A DNA stretch of 48,666 nt from [Scytonema hofmanni] UTEX 2349. Its GTDB lineage: Bacteria; Cyanobacteriota; Cyanobacteriia; Cyanobacteriales; Nostocaceae. The notes beneath the pieces were generated by a model. That model was given only the letters and a program-made list of their open reading frames with translations, made no database searches and was not told the origin of the DNA. The DNA is taken from NCBI RefSeq assembly GCF_000582685.1, contig NZ_KK073768.1:1286264-1334929 (forward strand). Direction: 5' to 3'. Positions 8,723 to 18,338 of the stretch are shown here, piece after piece. Position 1 is the first letter of the stretch; every line of letters begins with the position of its first letter. The translations under genes and the position numbers were made by a program.

Positions 8723-9007
8723 TTAATAGTCTTGTTTTTTACCCCAACTACTTCGTTGGTTCTCCTCGCGTGGTTTGGCTTTATTAACTCGAAGTTGACG
8801 ACCCATCCATTCTGCGCCATCTAACTCTGTAATAGCAGCATCTTCTTGAGCGTCTTCGGACATTTCTACAAAAGCAAAACCGCGCAGTCGTCCAGTTTCG
8901 CGGTCTGTAGGCAAGACGACTCTTTTTACCTCGCCATAATCTGCAAATACTTCTTTTAAGTCGGCTTCGCTAGCGCGATAGGAGAGATTTCCAACGTAAA
9001 TAGTCAT
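8723..9007 (-). CDS. rbp: RRM-type RNA-binding protein (cyanobacterial Rbp)
   Basis: This 94-residue protein is a single RNA recognition motif. RNP2 is IYVGNL (residues 3-8) and RNP1 is RGFAFVEM (about residues 42-49), followed by a short charged tail ending EENQRSSWGKKQDY. Cyanobacterial Rbp proteins bind single-stranded RNA, and several are cold- or dark-regulated. This one lacks the long glycine-rich tail of some paralogs. No rpsU follows it, unlike the classical cold-regulated rbp loci. The 430-bp spacer upstream could contain a long 5' leader. Confidence 0.92.
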   Translation of the reverse strand: MTIYVGNLSYRASEADLKEVFADYGEVKRVVLPTDRETGRLRGFAFVEMSEDAQEDAAITELDGAEWMGRQLRVNKAKPREENQRSSWGKKQDY

Positions 9008-9436
9008 GTGGCATCATGTAAATTTCAACTAGGAGCGATGAGTTCAGCTGTAGAAATTCAACAAATCTCAAAGATTGGTTTCTTCGCATCCGAGTCATCA
9101 AAGCAGGGATGTTATGGATTAGCAAGCATATTGCTTGCATTATCTACTAATCGAAAGCGCGATCGGGCTGAACTTACGCATACGCTCATATAATAACTGA
9201 TTGTGTCATTCTTCAAAGTATGACATTTTACAAACACTCATAATTTATAATTAGTTGCGCTTATATGTTTAATAACTGATCCCATTGGCGTGTATAATTA
9301 TAATCTTTAACGTGTCAAAAAAGTATCATTAAAGCTGTGGCGCAACTCTTGGAACAGCCTTGGTTTTATGTATAAAATATGTTCATTATCGACAGTAGAG
9401 GCGTTGTATTCAACGCCTCTATATATGTAAAATTAT
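9008..9436. other. Spacer upstream of rbp
   Basis: This is an AT-rich gap of 429 bp. It should contain the rbp promoter and leader (minus strand). Near its right edge is a palindrome (9395-9422) that probably ends the transcript of the next gene. I see no supportable gene. Confidence 0.45.
9395..9422 (-). terminator. Palindrome downstream of the 69-residue ORF
   Basis: GTAGAGGCGTTG-TATT-CAACGCCTCTAT forms a 12-bp stem with a 4-nt loop 15 bp past the stop at 9437. It is a cousin of the GACGTTCC palindromes with a different core. It may act as a 3' hairpin; a long U-run is absent. Confidence 0.45.
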
Positions 9437-9646
9437 TTATTCAATTGATATTGACTGAGGACCGCTGGTTCTGCCATTATGTGCTTGACTAGTGGAAGTA
9501 GTTGAGCCTAGCTGTTGATTGAGCCAGCTTTTAACCGGGTCGTCAGCCAACTGGAGTCGAAGCAAACCAGAGAAGAACCCGCCTGTAAATGAAGCTGGAT
9601 GCTGAGTAAACTGTTTAAAAATTGGTGACAATTCATCAAGGAACAT
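9437..9646 (-). CDS. Small conserved cyanobacterial protein, function unknown
   Basis: This 69-residue protein starts MFLDELSPIFKQFTQHPASF and continues GGFFSGLLRLQLADDPVKSWLNQQ, followed by a Ser/Thr-rich tail. I recall similar short proteins in many cyanobacteria, always without an assigned function. There is no signal peptide and no catalytic motif. One weak amphipathic helix spans about residues 22-34. It is flanked by repeat palindromes on both sides and appears to be a single-gene transcript. Confidence 0.6.
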   Translation of the reverse strand: MFLDELSPIFKQFTQHPASFTGGFFSGLLRLQLADDPVKSWLNQQLGSTTSTSQAHNGRTSGPQSISIE

Positions 9647-9724
9647 GAAGAATCTCCTAATGCTGGTGTGAAAAATTATGAATGCTTAATTTATCGTAAC
9701 TTGTTGTTCAAAGCTTTGTTAGTT

Positions 9725-9836
9725 GTAAAGACGTTCCGTCGGAACCTTTCTACAGTATGTGTGATTTATTAAACATGAAATTCATGGGAGCGCAAATCAC
9801 ACATACTGTAAAGACGTAGCACTGCTACGTCTCTAC
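9725..9836. repeat. Composite palindromic element after nrdJ
   Basis: Two dispersed palindromes (copy 3, 9725-9753; copy 4, 9808-9836, with a variant GACGTAGC core) flank a further inverted repeat, AGTATGTGTGATTT paired with AAATCACACATACT. The whole 112-bp block is self-complementary and begins 13 bp after the nrdJ stop, so it probably forms the end of the nrdJ transcript. Confidence 0.7.
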
Positions 9837-9848
9837 GATTGTCTATTT

Positions 9849-12800
9849 TTACATCGGACTTTGTTCAGGCATCATACACTTATCAGAGTCGCAACCGGCA
9901 GGTCCTGCTTCCATTAACTCACCGGAATCATAGCGACTTAAAACGGTATGGAAGTCATCAGTTTGACGACGCATTTCTACTTCTTTGAGTAGTTGCTCAT
10001 AGACTTGTTTCGTGATAGGTTCAAACGGCAAACGCGGGAAAGTTTGATGATCGTCAAAGCGTGCCAGAAGTGCAGCGCTAATGTAACCTTCATCATTTTG
10101 TATCGCTTGCCAAATTAGATGTGATAGCGGTTCTACTTCGTTTTCCCGTAGTTCGATGGTGGCAGAGGTGTTATGTGTGACATAGAATTTCTGCACTTGC
10201 ATGTAGAAATCCATTTGAGCGATCGCACTAAATTGACTAATATCAATTTCATCAACCCCAGGTATATCAGCCCAAGGTACAGCAACGGGAATTTCTACCA
10301 GCCATTCTGAGCATCTGGGATCGAAAGGATCGTCTAATAGATTGCCCTTTTCATCTTTATCAGATTGGGAGGGAATGACATTATAGCCGTAGTCTATACA
10401 AGCTAAAGCTACTGGGTCATTTTTGCCAAAGGTGATCCTGCGAAGAAATCTTTGGGCTTTGGGGGGGTGCCATCCTGGACTAGCACCAGTTAGTAAAGAT
10501 TTAGTGCCACTAGGTTGAACTGTAGTGCAGCGATTTGGACGTTTGAAATTATGGCGATCGCAATAATCCCAAATAACACGATGCACAATATTTTTCCATG
10601 AGGTTAAGTATTCTTCCTCTTTTTGCTTAAACGCGATTCCTTGAGCATTTGCAGGTCTACCTTCTACCCACCAACGCAACCAATCAACCCCAAAAGCATG
10701 AACAAAGAAATCAAATAAACCTGTGAAAGAAACCCCTACAATCGGGTCTAATTCGCGGCTGTATTGATAACGTGGTTCAAGGAATTTGTGATGTAAAAGT
10801 GCGGCTACAGATAGCGCTCCTGCGGTGAAAGCTTCCTCCTGTTCTTTATAGTTAGTTGGGTCAATTTGATTGAGGTGAACCTCTGAAAGGTTACAATTTC
10901 CAGTTAAGGTATTACCGAAAACACCTTTATGATATTCTGGCTCATTAAAGCAGTAAGTATCATGTAAACCTGGCAATTCTTCAACACTTTTTACAACTTG
11001 CCATTTACCTTTGCATTTGGCATTTGTTCCTTTACTGACATCTAAGCGCTGGCAAGGAATCTGCTGAGAATCGGTTATTTGCAAATAGTACAAATCTCGA
11101 CTTCTGACACCCAAATTAGTTATCGAACCTTTATAAGCACAAAGATTCAGAGATGAACGAATACCACATTTAGTCAGTAGTAACTGAATTCTGTAAGCAC
11201 GCTCGTAGTCAGATATATAAATCCTAATACCATTGCTTGAAGTATTCGAGCCATCTGTATCAGCTAAACCAGCGATAAAATGTAAAATTGCTTGACGGTT
11301 CCAACTAGCAATTACATTCAGCGATTCCGAATTTGTTTTTAAGGCTTTAAGAAATTCTCCCGAAAAACCTAAATCTGTAACATCTGTAAAAGTAGGTAAG
11401 TAGTCATAAGTTCTTTTAGGAGACTTATTACCAACTACAGATAACGCTGCTTTATTTTCGTACAGCCTAACTTTGGCATTATTCTTTTGATCTGTAGTAC
11501 CATCACCTACAGCTACCCCCAAAGTATAAGCATAACCAGAATCAACATTCAATCCATCTTCGTAATTAATTGTGAACGGTTCAGTATGAATGCTATATCG
11601 ACTCGTATCCATCAAGTCTTTGGTTTGAACTTCCTTATAGACTTTGCCGAATCTATCTTTCACAAAAAAGCGATGATATTCAGTTGCATCTAAATAAGAA
11701 CCGTCTCCAAACCGAACTCGATAAAGCTTTTGATTACTACCAGTCTTAAATGGTGTAACTAAGCTCCATTTTTTCCCATTCCAAATTTCAATTTCACATC
11801 CGACAACATCTTTAATGTTGTGCATTCCTTCCCTAGTAATGAGTAGAGTATCGCCGCCCACGCAGTGAAAATTGCTACCTAAAATTTCTCCACAATTGTG
11901 TGCAACAAACCCATTAGCATCAAAGCGAGATACACCAGGTACAGTGCAATCATAAACAGACTCTTCACCATCAAAGGTAATAGATTCAATAATTACATCG
12001 AACCGTTCTTTGTAGAGATTGCGCTTATACCCTGATAACAAAGAGTCTAACAACTCAGCTTTTTTAGGTTCTTGGAAACCAACTATTTGTTGAAATATTT
12101 GAATGTTATCTTTAGCAATAACTAATTCATGTTGAGTATTACAAAAATACTCAGTCAAAACTTTCTTGCTATTAGGTAACATTCTCAGACCTTCTGCTCT
12201 ACGATTCTTGTAGATTTTACTGGCAATACCTAATCGTAAAAGCATCCTTTGTATAGCTTCTAAATTAGGCAAATCACTTTGCGCTAAACAAACGCTAATT
12301 CCCTTGTCATGGTTCCCTTGTACACTTCCATCAGCGTCAAAAATACCTCTGAGAAAACCACAATAAAAATCGTAGCTTGCTTGCTCAATCTCAGAAGTGA
12401 CTTTTTTATGTTTATGTACTAAACCAAAAGCACTAGCCAGTTTTGCGAGACTTGCAGAACTAACTTGAAAATATTTGTTTGTTTGGTGGTAAACACCTTT
12501 CAAATCCTGAGAATGTTGAAGTGGTTTTGGTAAACTATTCACTAATGAAAGAGCAAATTCTTTCATCTCAGTTTGAGTTTCTCCCCAGTAGCGTAGTGAT
12601 GCTTGATAGGTAGAGTTAGCAGCGTTTACTGAGAAACAACCATCACCTAATAAGCTACCGAGTAACCAACCTTCTGCATGTGTACCTAAACCATCCCAAG
12701 GATTTATATTTTTATGGTCATGAATTAGTATTCGATCACCAGGTTTTAAGTCTTTGACTTCACACCATTCTGAGTATTGCTTACGTTGAGTTTGTGCTGT

Positions 12801-15800
12801 GACTTTTAAAACTTGATGATTCTCGGTAAGCCTTAAAGCGTAACCTTCTTTGGTTTGTAACTTGACTACAGGTTTCACTCCTGTGAAGAAAAAACCATCA
12901 GATGTAGTGCTAAAAAGTTCACCGTTTACATAAACAGCTAATTGTTTGCCAATTAAATCTTTAACTTGCCTTGCACCGTGTTCTGTATGTATCCAAGTAT
13001 CTGAGGTTATACACGGATTCAAGCCGTATCGAGATAAACGATGTTCTAATTCCGACGCATCAATGTCAGGATGGTGTTTTTGCAACCACTGTTTTGCTGT
13101 TCCTTGTTCGTAAGCTTGTAAAAAATCAGCTTTCAAACTTTGAGTTGACAGCAAATCGCAGTTTGCTCTGGCTACAGCTTCACCAGCCCATTGAATTGCA
13201 CCCTCGCCGCTATAATACTGTTTGCGGACAGCATCAACACATTCTTCTAATGTTGGCTTGCGGTGAAAAACTCTGGTATGGTTTGCCATTCTCAGAGCAT
13301 CACGCTCTGGATCGATTCGCCAGTTGCCATTTTCGTCTTGCTGCCATAAATTATCTTTGGCAGTGGCTGCTTGTTTATCATCAGAATCAAACTGACGCAT
13401 TCCCGCACTTCTTCGGATGTTTCCTGCAACAATTGTGACAGCAGCTTGATCGATTAACAAACAGCATTCAACTGAATTTAATTGCCGTCCGACAGCTTTA
13501 TTCAGAATGGATGCACAGCGATCATACATTCCAGGCAATTTCACTGGGTTAGCAACGCCACCAAAGCCCTTGAGAGTTTCTCCGGCTTTACGCACATCAC
13601 TGATATCAACGATAACTTCAACTTCTCCAGAGAATCTTTCATCACTAGAGAGTTTTAAAAGTGTTTCATAGGATTCTACCCAACCTTGACGACTGTCTCC
13701 AACGTGGATGGTGACGGAATTTCCGGTTATTTTGGTTTCTGTAAATTCCCGACGCTGTTCAACACGAAGACTGCCAATTTCACCTTGGACGATGACATTT
13801 AGGTGATTGCGGATGGGGGGAATTTGGCTGATATATTTTGGTTCAATGACGGCGCCCGTACCATTAAACTAAGCAACACCCTCACGAGTGCTACTCGTCT
13901 TCAGAACCGGACATGAGACTTTCACCTCATCCGGCTCCTCAATAATCATACCTTTGTCATAGGAACTGTTCAAACTACCATCTCTGGCAGTTTTTTGGTC
14001 GTGGCAATGTTTATGCAATGCTTGTAGGTTATCAAGTTTTCTTTTACCACCATTACTAGTTGGTTGTATGTGGTCGATTTCGATTTTATCTTCCGTTGTG
14101 AAAGTAAGACCGCAATGGGCACATTTTCCCTTTTGCTTATGTAGTATTTTTGCGAGTAAAGATGGAATTTCTTTACTTTTACCTGTCCTTGAACCCCAAT
14201 AGGTGAAATCACCATTAAACGGTGAAGCCTCTCCTTTGACTTTGATATGTCGTACAATATCTATTTGAGTGTGTTTGCTGAGGACATAGCTTTCTTTAGT
14301 ATCTGGATTCTTGTATCCGAATACCCAGTTGTCTTTACCAACTGTAATCCAATATTTCTCAACAACCCATTCAGTACCTTTATTGTAATGTCTGGATTTT
14401 GCCCATACCATTAGTTTCTTATAAATCATGTGATTTAAGATTCTGAAGGCATCGGTTGAGCAGGCTGAAGAATAATAGTTTCTCCATGCTTCTATTATTG
14501 GATTGATTCTTGCAATTAGCGCCTTTTGAGGTGCTGCTTTATGGGAATCAATAATGTCAGCTATTTCTTTATAGTGGCGTTTTATTGCGTTCTTACTTGG
14601 TTGAATTATCGTTTGGAAACCTAAGATTTCTCCATTAGATGACCGTGCGCTCATTCCATCGTTTACGGGTAATTGTCTAACATTAAAGCCTAAGAAGTCA
14701 AAACCGGGGGTTTCCCCTTCATATTTATTTAATGTATGACAAATTCTCGTCTTGCTCGGTTTTAGTTCCAAGCCGATGTCTTTTAGGAAACCTTCTATCA
14801 CCGCTTTTGCCCCTAAAACAACATTAATATCTTCGTGAATAATCACGAAATCATCTGCGTACCTGATTAAACTCAACGCACTTCGGTTTTGCTTTTTCCC
14901 CCAATTCCTACGAGTAGGTAGGGTATTTGCATATTCTTTAATCACTTCTTCCATTCCATGAAGCGCGATATTAGCCAGCAAAGGTGAAATTATTCCGCCT
15001 TGTGGTGTACCTGCTTTTGTTGGGAATAATTGATTTCCATCTACATATCCGGCTTTTAACCACTCTCGTGTTAACCGTCTCATTGATGGATACGTATTGA
15101 GTTTTTCAAGTAGCTTCTGATGATTAATGTTATCGAAACACTTTGATATATCCGCATCTAGTACATATTTAGCCTTACCATGTAGAGCTAGATATATAGC
15201 TTCGATTGCGTCGTGTACTGTACGTCCCGGTCTAAACCCATAACTATTTGGCTCAAATTTTGATTCCCATTGTGGTTCTAAGGCTAACTTTGCGATCGCT
15301 TGTTTTGCCCGGTCTTCCATTGTTGGGATTCCTAGGGGTCTTTTTTCGTCTGTTCCTGGTTTTGGAATCCATACTCTGCGGGTTGGTTTTACCTGACTAT
15401 TTATGCTTAAATTCTTTGCCAGTAAGAGACGACTTTCGTATCCGAGGGATTTCACCCCGTCTACCCCTGCCGTTTTCTTGCCTTGGTTATCTTGGGTTAC
15501 TTTTCGCGTAGCTAATAGCTTTGCGTACCAGGATTTCATCAAAGTTTTTTGGAGTCGTCGCATTGCTTTGACATCACCACGTTGAACAGCTTTGTATATG
15601 CGCTTTTGCAACTTGAACACTATCCTCTGGATTTTCCTCCAGTTGATTTTGTTCCATACCACCGTAGTCTTAAAACTCGTTTTAGTCGTTTTCATCGCTA
15701 CTTGTACCTATACATATCTGATTACCGTGAGTCCGTCAGCGTATCCTACGCATTACCGTAGGCATTTGCTTTTGACTCAATCTCACCACATAGTTCATCC

Positions 15801-16725
15801 GGTTAGCACCTGCTCAGGTGTTCGACCTCCTGAGAGAATTTATGTGGTTACTTCGTTCCTAATAGTCATTGATTGAGAGGTTAGGTTTCTACTGTTCACC
15901 GGGGTTAAGAGCGGTGCAAACCGAACGGTTGTATTCCGGTTGCTCTCCCCTTGCCTTTTGGCACAGCCTGTTAATCCACTAGGCTGTTTTATATGATCAC
16001 GATGATTCAAACGTAGATTCGCTGCACGCTAACCATACTCTCTTGCTAGATGTGTCGAAATCTGGACTGACTTCTTAACACCGTTCATTCCCGCTTTACG
16101 GATTGATGGCTAGTCGCTACCGTAGGGAAAGTGCTTTCACCCTTGCACTTAGGGGGTTGGACTTCATCGAAAATATCTTATGGTTTACCGATTTATAATT
16201 TGATATTTCTATCAATTGCTCTGTAAAGTTTTGTTTCGATGTCACCAACATGACTATTAAGTTATCAAGGTTTTTACCAATGTGGTAGAAGAAACCTTGT
16301 GGCTAATCCTCCAAAACCCTTCCGGGTGTTGGTTTCTAGCCAACGAATCGCACGCAACCCATCATTGCCAAATCCATCATCAATCCAAAAGCACTCCAAT
16401 CTTGGAGGTTGGTGGAGGTGCAATTATAGCCCCCAGAAAAGTTTTTGGGCTTGGATATCCACTCTGTACCACCAACCCACAACCAGCGTCCACTGGGGAG
16501 AGCTTTTAGATTTTCCTGCATTTTTTGGAGTATGGCAGCTTCTTCTGGGCGTAGCTTTCCCACCTTGGTTAAGCCTGTGAGAGTGCGATCGCATACTCGT
16601 TCCCATGTTTCCCTTTGTCCTACCTCTAGAGCGCGGCTATAAGTTCTAAAAAACACTGGATTAGCAGCTGGGGCAGTTTCTGGAAACTTTGCCTTGATGC
16701 GTTTTAGTTCAAGTTCTCGAACCAT
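9849..16725 (-). CDS. nrdJ: B12-dependent class II ribonucleotide reductase, split by one group II intron and two inteins
   Basis: This adenosylcobalamin-dependent ribonucleoside-triphosphate reductase makes dNTPs. Exon 1 (16725-16354) encodes 124 residues ending MMDLAMMGC. The intron (16353-13863) follows, and exon 2 (13862-9849) resumes in frame with GTGAVIEPKY. Splicing gives a precursor of about 1461 residues; removing inteins of 373 and 323 residues leaves about 765, normal for the monomeric cyanobacterial enzyme. Expected functional cysteines by family comparison are in NCTST (exon 1), NPCGEI (thiyl radical site), CNLSEV, and the C-terminal CDSDKC shuttle pair. Both inteins use one of these cysteines as the +1 residue. 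The start MVRELELKRIKAKFP matches homologs. A 133-bp gap separates it from a divergent gene, too short for a B12 riboswitch. A similar pile-up is known in the Trichodesmium RNR gene. Confidence 0.95.
10896..11864 (-). other. NrdJ intein 2 (323 residues, LAGLIDADG type)
   Basis: The intein starts at Cys in CVGGDTLLIT after extein GSNFH and ends FGNTLTGN before extein CNLSEV. The N-terminal splicing block is CVGGDTLLIT, block B ATEYHRFFV, and the C-terminal blocks YCFNEPEYH and the final Asn, followed by Cys+1. Two LAGLIDADG-type motifs are seen as TLGVAVGDG and FIAGLADTDG, so a homing endonuclease domain is present. All splicing residues appear intact. Confidence 0.93.
11895..13013 (-). other. 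NrdJ intein 1 (373 residues, LAGLIDADG type)
   Basis: It starts at Cys in CITSDTWIHTEHG after extein RYGLNP and ends GFVAHN before extein CGEILGSNFH. Block B is LTENHQVLK, and the C-terminal blocks are YDCTVPGVSRFDANGFVAHN. The endonuclease motifs are LLGSLLGDG and FLRGIFDADG. The +1 Cys is the expected thiyl-radical cysteine of the reductase, so the enzyme is inactive until this intein is removed. The extein left between the two inteins is only ten residues. Confidence 0.93.
13863..13937 (-). ncRNA. Group II intron domains V and VI
   Basis: Domain V is the 34-nt segment 13937-13904 beginning GAGCCGGATGAGG, with the GTGAAAGT middle and closing TCCGGTTC. Domain VI follows: GAGTAGCACTC-GTGA-GGGTGTTGCTT makes an 11-bp stem (with G-U pairs) capped by a GNRA tetraloop. 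Below it AGAC pairs with GTTT across a bulged A at 13870, eight bases from the intron end, the usual branch-point position. The intron ends in AT before exon 2. Confidence 0.9.
13869..15695 (-). CDS. ltrA: Group II intron reverse transcriptase/maturase with HNH endonuclease
   Basis: This 608-residue intron-encoded protein helps splicing and retrohomes the intron. The N-terminal RT0-like region contains AGVDGVKS. The reverse transcriptase fingers/palm carry RVWIPKPGTDEKRPLGIP, SYGFRPGR, AGTPQGGIISPLL and the catalytic YADDFVII. The thumb/maturase X domain follows, and an HNH nuclease lies near residues 515-575 (CAHCG, IEIDHIQP, NLQALHKHCHDQK). The last 25 or so residues (EEPDEVKVSCPVLKTSSTREGVA) are simply the translation of ribozyme domains V and VI, and the UAG stop overlaps the predicted branch-point A. 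No inactivating change is visible. It looks like the chloroplast-like class common in cyanobacteria. Confidence 0.93.
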   Translation of the reverse strand: MKTTKTSFKTTVVWNKINWRKIQRIVFKLQKRIYKAVQRGDVKAMRRLQKTLMKSWYAKLLATRKVTQDNQGKKTAGVDGVKSLGYESRLLLAKNLSINSQVKPTRRVWIPKPGTDEKRPLGIPTMEDRAKQAIAKLALEPQWESKFEPNSYGFRPGRTVHDAIEAIYLALHGKAKYVLDADISKCFDNINHQKLLEKLNTYPSMRRLTREWLKAGYVDGNQLFPTKAGTPQGGIISPLLANIALHGMEEVIKEYANTLPTRRNWGKKQNRSALSLIRYADDFVIIHEDINVVLGAKAVIEGFLKDIGLELKPSKTRICHTLNKYEGETPGFDFLGFNVRQLPVNDGMSARSSNGEILGFQTIIQPSKNAIKRHYKEIADIIDSHKAAPQKALIARINPIIEAWRNYYSSACSTDAFRILNHMIYKKLMVWAKSRHYNKGTEWVVEKYWITVGKDNWVFGYKNPDTKESYVLSKHTQIDIVRHIKVKGEASPFNGDFTYWGSRTGKSKEIPSLLAKILHKQKGKCAHCGLTFTTEDKIEIDHIQPTSNGGKRKLDNLQALHKHCHDQKTARDGSLNSSYDKGMIIEEPDEVKVSCPVLKTSSTREGVA

Positions 16726-16858
16726 GAGTCAAATATTGTTGGTTATTTTCCGACAGAATATGACTATACGCCAAGTAGATGTAAGGTGAAAGATTGCAAT
16801 TTTTTTCGGTTTGCGCTAGCTGTAGTTCTGCACTGAGTTACAGTAAAGTTTTAATTTT
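16726..16858. promoter_or_regulatory. Divergent promoter region, nrdJ / PPOX-like gene
   Basis: This 133-bp AT-rich gap separates two start codons that point apart, so both promoters must lie here. I see no B12-riboswitch-sized structure and no clear operator. Confidence 0.4.
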
Positions 16859-17446
16859 ATGGTGTCTGTAGCTCCTTGGCGATCGCTAGTAGCTCGTGCG
16901 CTTCATCGCAACCGCAGCCTTGTTTATGCTCGTTACCTCCAACTGGCAACAGTTCGGGCAAATAATCGTCCCGCTAATCGTACCCTCGTCTTTCGCGGCT
17001 TTCTCGAAGACACCAACCAGTTAAAATTTATCACCGATGCCCGCAGCGAAAAAGCCGACCAGATACAGCAGCAATCTTGGGCAGAAGCTTGCTGGTACTT
17101 TCCCAACACACGAGAACAATTCCGCATTACTGGCTGCCTAACCTTGGTAGGTTGCGATTATTCTGACCCCGTTTTACATAAAGCACGTATGAAAACTTGG
17201 CAAGAGCTAAGTGATGCAGCGCGGTTACAATTTGCTTGGGCTGAACCTGGTAAACCTAGAGTTCAAGATCCAGCAGCTTTTAATCCACCACCACCTGATG
17301 CGACTCAACCTTTAACAAACTTTTGCCTACTGCTACTTGAGCCGGTACAGGTAGATCATCTGGAATTAAAGGGCGATCCACAAAATCGCTATTTATACTG
17401 CTTGGATCAGCAGCAACAGTGGTCTAAGCAAGAAATTAATCCTTGA
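16859..17446 (+). CDS. PPOX-like FMN-binding flavoprotein (Alr4036-type family)
   Basis: This 195-residue protein resembles the pyridoxamine 5'-phosphate oxidase-related, FMN-binding split-barrel family found in cyanobacteria and plants. The early RSLVYARYLQLATV and the RGFLEDTNQLKFITDARSEK segments match the FMN-binding strands. CWYFPNTREQFRITG is the typical middle motif, and ARLQFAWAEPGKPR follows. The C-terminus has VDHLELKGDPQNRYLY. The substrate is unknown; it need not act on pyridoxine phosphate. The ATG start follows an AT-rich promoter region shared with nrdJ. No partner gene follows closely. Confidence 0.82.
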   Translation: MVSVAPWRSLVARALHRNRSLVYARYLQLATVRANNRPANRTLVFRGFLEDTNQLKFITDARSEKADQIQQQSWAEACWYFPNTREQFRITGCLTLVGCDYSDPVLHKARMKTWQELSDAARLQFAWAEPGKPRVQDPAAFNPPPPDATQPLTNFCLLLLEPVQVDHLELKGDPQNRYLYCLDQQQQWSKQEINP

Positions 17447-17480
17447 TGTTAATTATCCATTCTCCATAACAGATTGCATT

Positions 17481-17672
17481 GTGATTAAATATACTGAATC
17501 TTTAACACCTTCCAACCCAGCAGCAAAGGCAGTTTGGAAATCAATGGAATATCTTAGCGGCAGTCCCAGCGGAAATCGCTCCTCTGTGAGAATCCGAATC
17601 CCGCGATCGCAACGCCTGACTCCCGAATCTTTGCTAACCTTAATAGAGAATGTCAAAACGGGAGAATGGTGA
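17481..17672 (+). CDS. Short hypothetical ORF, first of a coupled pair
   Basis: This 63-residue frame uses a GTG start. It has a basic middle (RIRIPRSQRLTPESLL) and ends LIENVKTGEW. Its TGA stop overlaps the ATG of the next frame (TGATG), suggesting translational coupling. No family is recognised. It could be a small antitoxin-like protein or the tail of a decayed gene. The weak start and its short length keep confidence low. Confidence 0.35.
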   Translation: MIKYTESLTPSNPAAKAVWKSMEYLSGSPSGNRSSVRIRIPRSQRLTPESLLTLIENVKTGEW

Positions 17673-17971
17673 TGACCCCTGAAGTTCTGTCAAACTACCC
17701 TCAAATTCAAGAGCTTCATGTTGCAGAAGTAGTCAATTATCTCCAACAACATCACTGGATTACAATCAGTCATCCCAATCCTCGATTGCTTGTGTTTGAA
17801 AAAGGAGTTGACGATCAAGGGAAACCGATTCAGATTGTGCTGCCGAGTAAAGATGAATATGAAGACAGACCTTACTTATTGGCAAAAGCGGTGAACCTTG
17901 TCTCTGTTCTGGAATCCGCGTCTTTCCAAGAGATTGTGAATGGAATTAATGCAAGCGTACATGCTAGTTGA
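17672..17971 (+). CDS. Hypothetical cyanobacterial protein
   Basis: From ATG at 17672 this is about 99 residues (MTPEVLSNYPQIQELHVAEV...); an in-frame ATG two codons earlier (17666) is also possible. It has an N-terminal helical part, then a strand-rich stretch (WITISHPNPRLLVFEKG, IQIVLPSKDEY), then a C-terminal helix with VNLVSVLESASFQEIV. I recall similar cyanobacterial proteins of unknown function, often encoded beside short partners. The stop/start overlap with the previous frame favours a two-gene unit. Confidence 0.55.
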   Translation: MTPEVLSNYPQIQELHVAEVVNYLQQHHWITISHPNPRLLVFEKGVDDQGKPIQIVLPSKDEYEDRPYLLAKAVNLVSVLESASFQEIVNGINASVHAS

Positions 17972-18338
17972 ATTTGGTTGATGTAGCGATCGCGGCATAA
18001 TAATCCCAATGCAGCGCACGAACAGAGTCTTCGCGCTACGTTTGAGTCATCTCTGTCGCCGCTGATTGGAAACGTTGTACTGATATTTAAATCGTTTCGA
18101 CTGAGTAATGATGTCCCTTCGCTCTTTTTTTTCGTTGCCTATCTCAATATTCTGTTTGAGTAGCTTTTCGAGCGAAACGTTAGCGACGCAGGAGCGTCAC
18201 CTGTTCGCGTAGCGTCTCCGTAAGGAGAAGCACCTGCCGTCATCGGGCATGGAAAGAATCGTATTAAAACGCGCATCACTTACAGCCGCTTCTTTAATTC
18301 CCAATGCCCATTCCCAATTGCCCAATGCCCCATCTTCC
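17972..18338. other. Spacer with REP-like repeats, 3' side of cysE
   Basis: This 367-bp gap between convergent genes holds small inverted repeats such as GACGC-AGGA-GCGTC and TCTCC-GTAA-GGAGA (about 18186-18235). These are followed by one copy of the GGGCATGGAAAGAAT repeat (18244-18338) that ends at the cysE stop. No gene is supported. Confidence 0.55.
18244..18338. repeat. GGGCATGGAAAGAAT repeat, copy A
   Basis: It starts TCGGGCATGGAAAGAAT and ends with CTTTAATTCCCAATGCCCA-type heptamer-like units. A second copy lies at 22457-22557. The ends are complementary (GGGCAT with ATGCCC), so the unit can fold. Confidence 0.65.

Larger units (their letters stand above)
13863..16353 (-). mobile_element. 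Group II intron inserted in nrdJ (2491 bp)
   Basis: The 5' boundary is GTGCGATTCGTTGG directly after the TGC Cys codon of exon 1 (16354). The 3' boundary is ...TTTAAT before GGTACGGGC of exon 2 (13862). Joining the exons restores the conserved MMGC-GTGAV reading frame exactly. Domains I-III lie in the 658 nt before the maturase start (15696-16353), and domains V-VI are at the 3' end. The intron encodes its own reverse transcriptase/maturase/HNH protein and therefore looks mobile and splicing-competent. The insertion is in the sense orientation within a highly conserved codon stretch. Confidence 0.94.

Noticed and set aside
12971..13438. 155-residue plus-strand frame opposite nrdJ
   Set aside because: It is an antisense frame of the well-supported nrdJ gene and shows no family features of its own.
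16726..16858. Cobalamin riboswitch before nrdJ
   Set aside because: Only 133 bp separate two divergent starts, and no B12-box-like sequence or matching multi-stem fold is visible.
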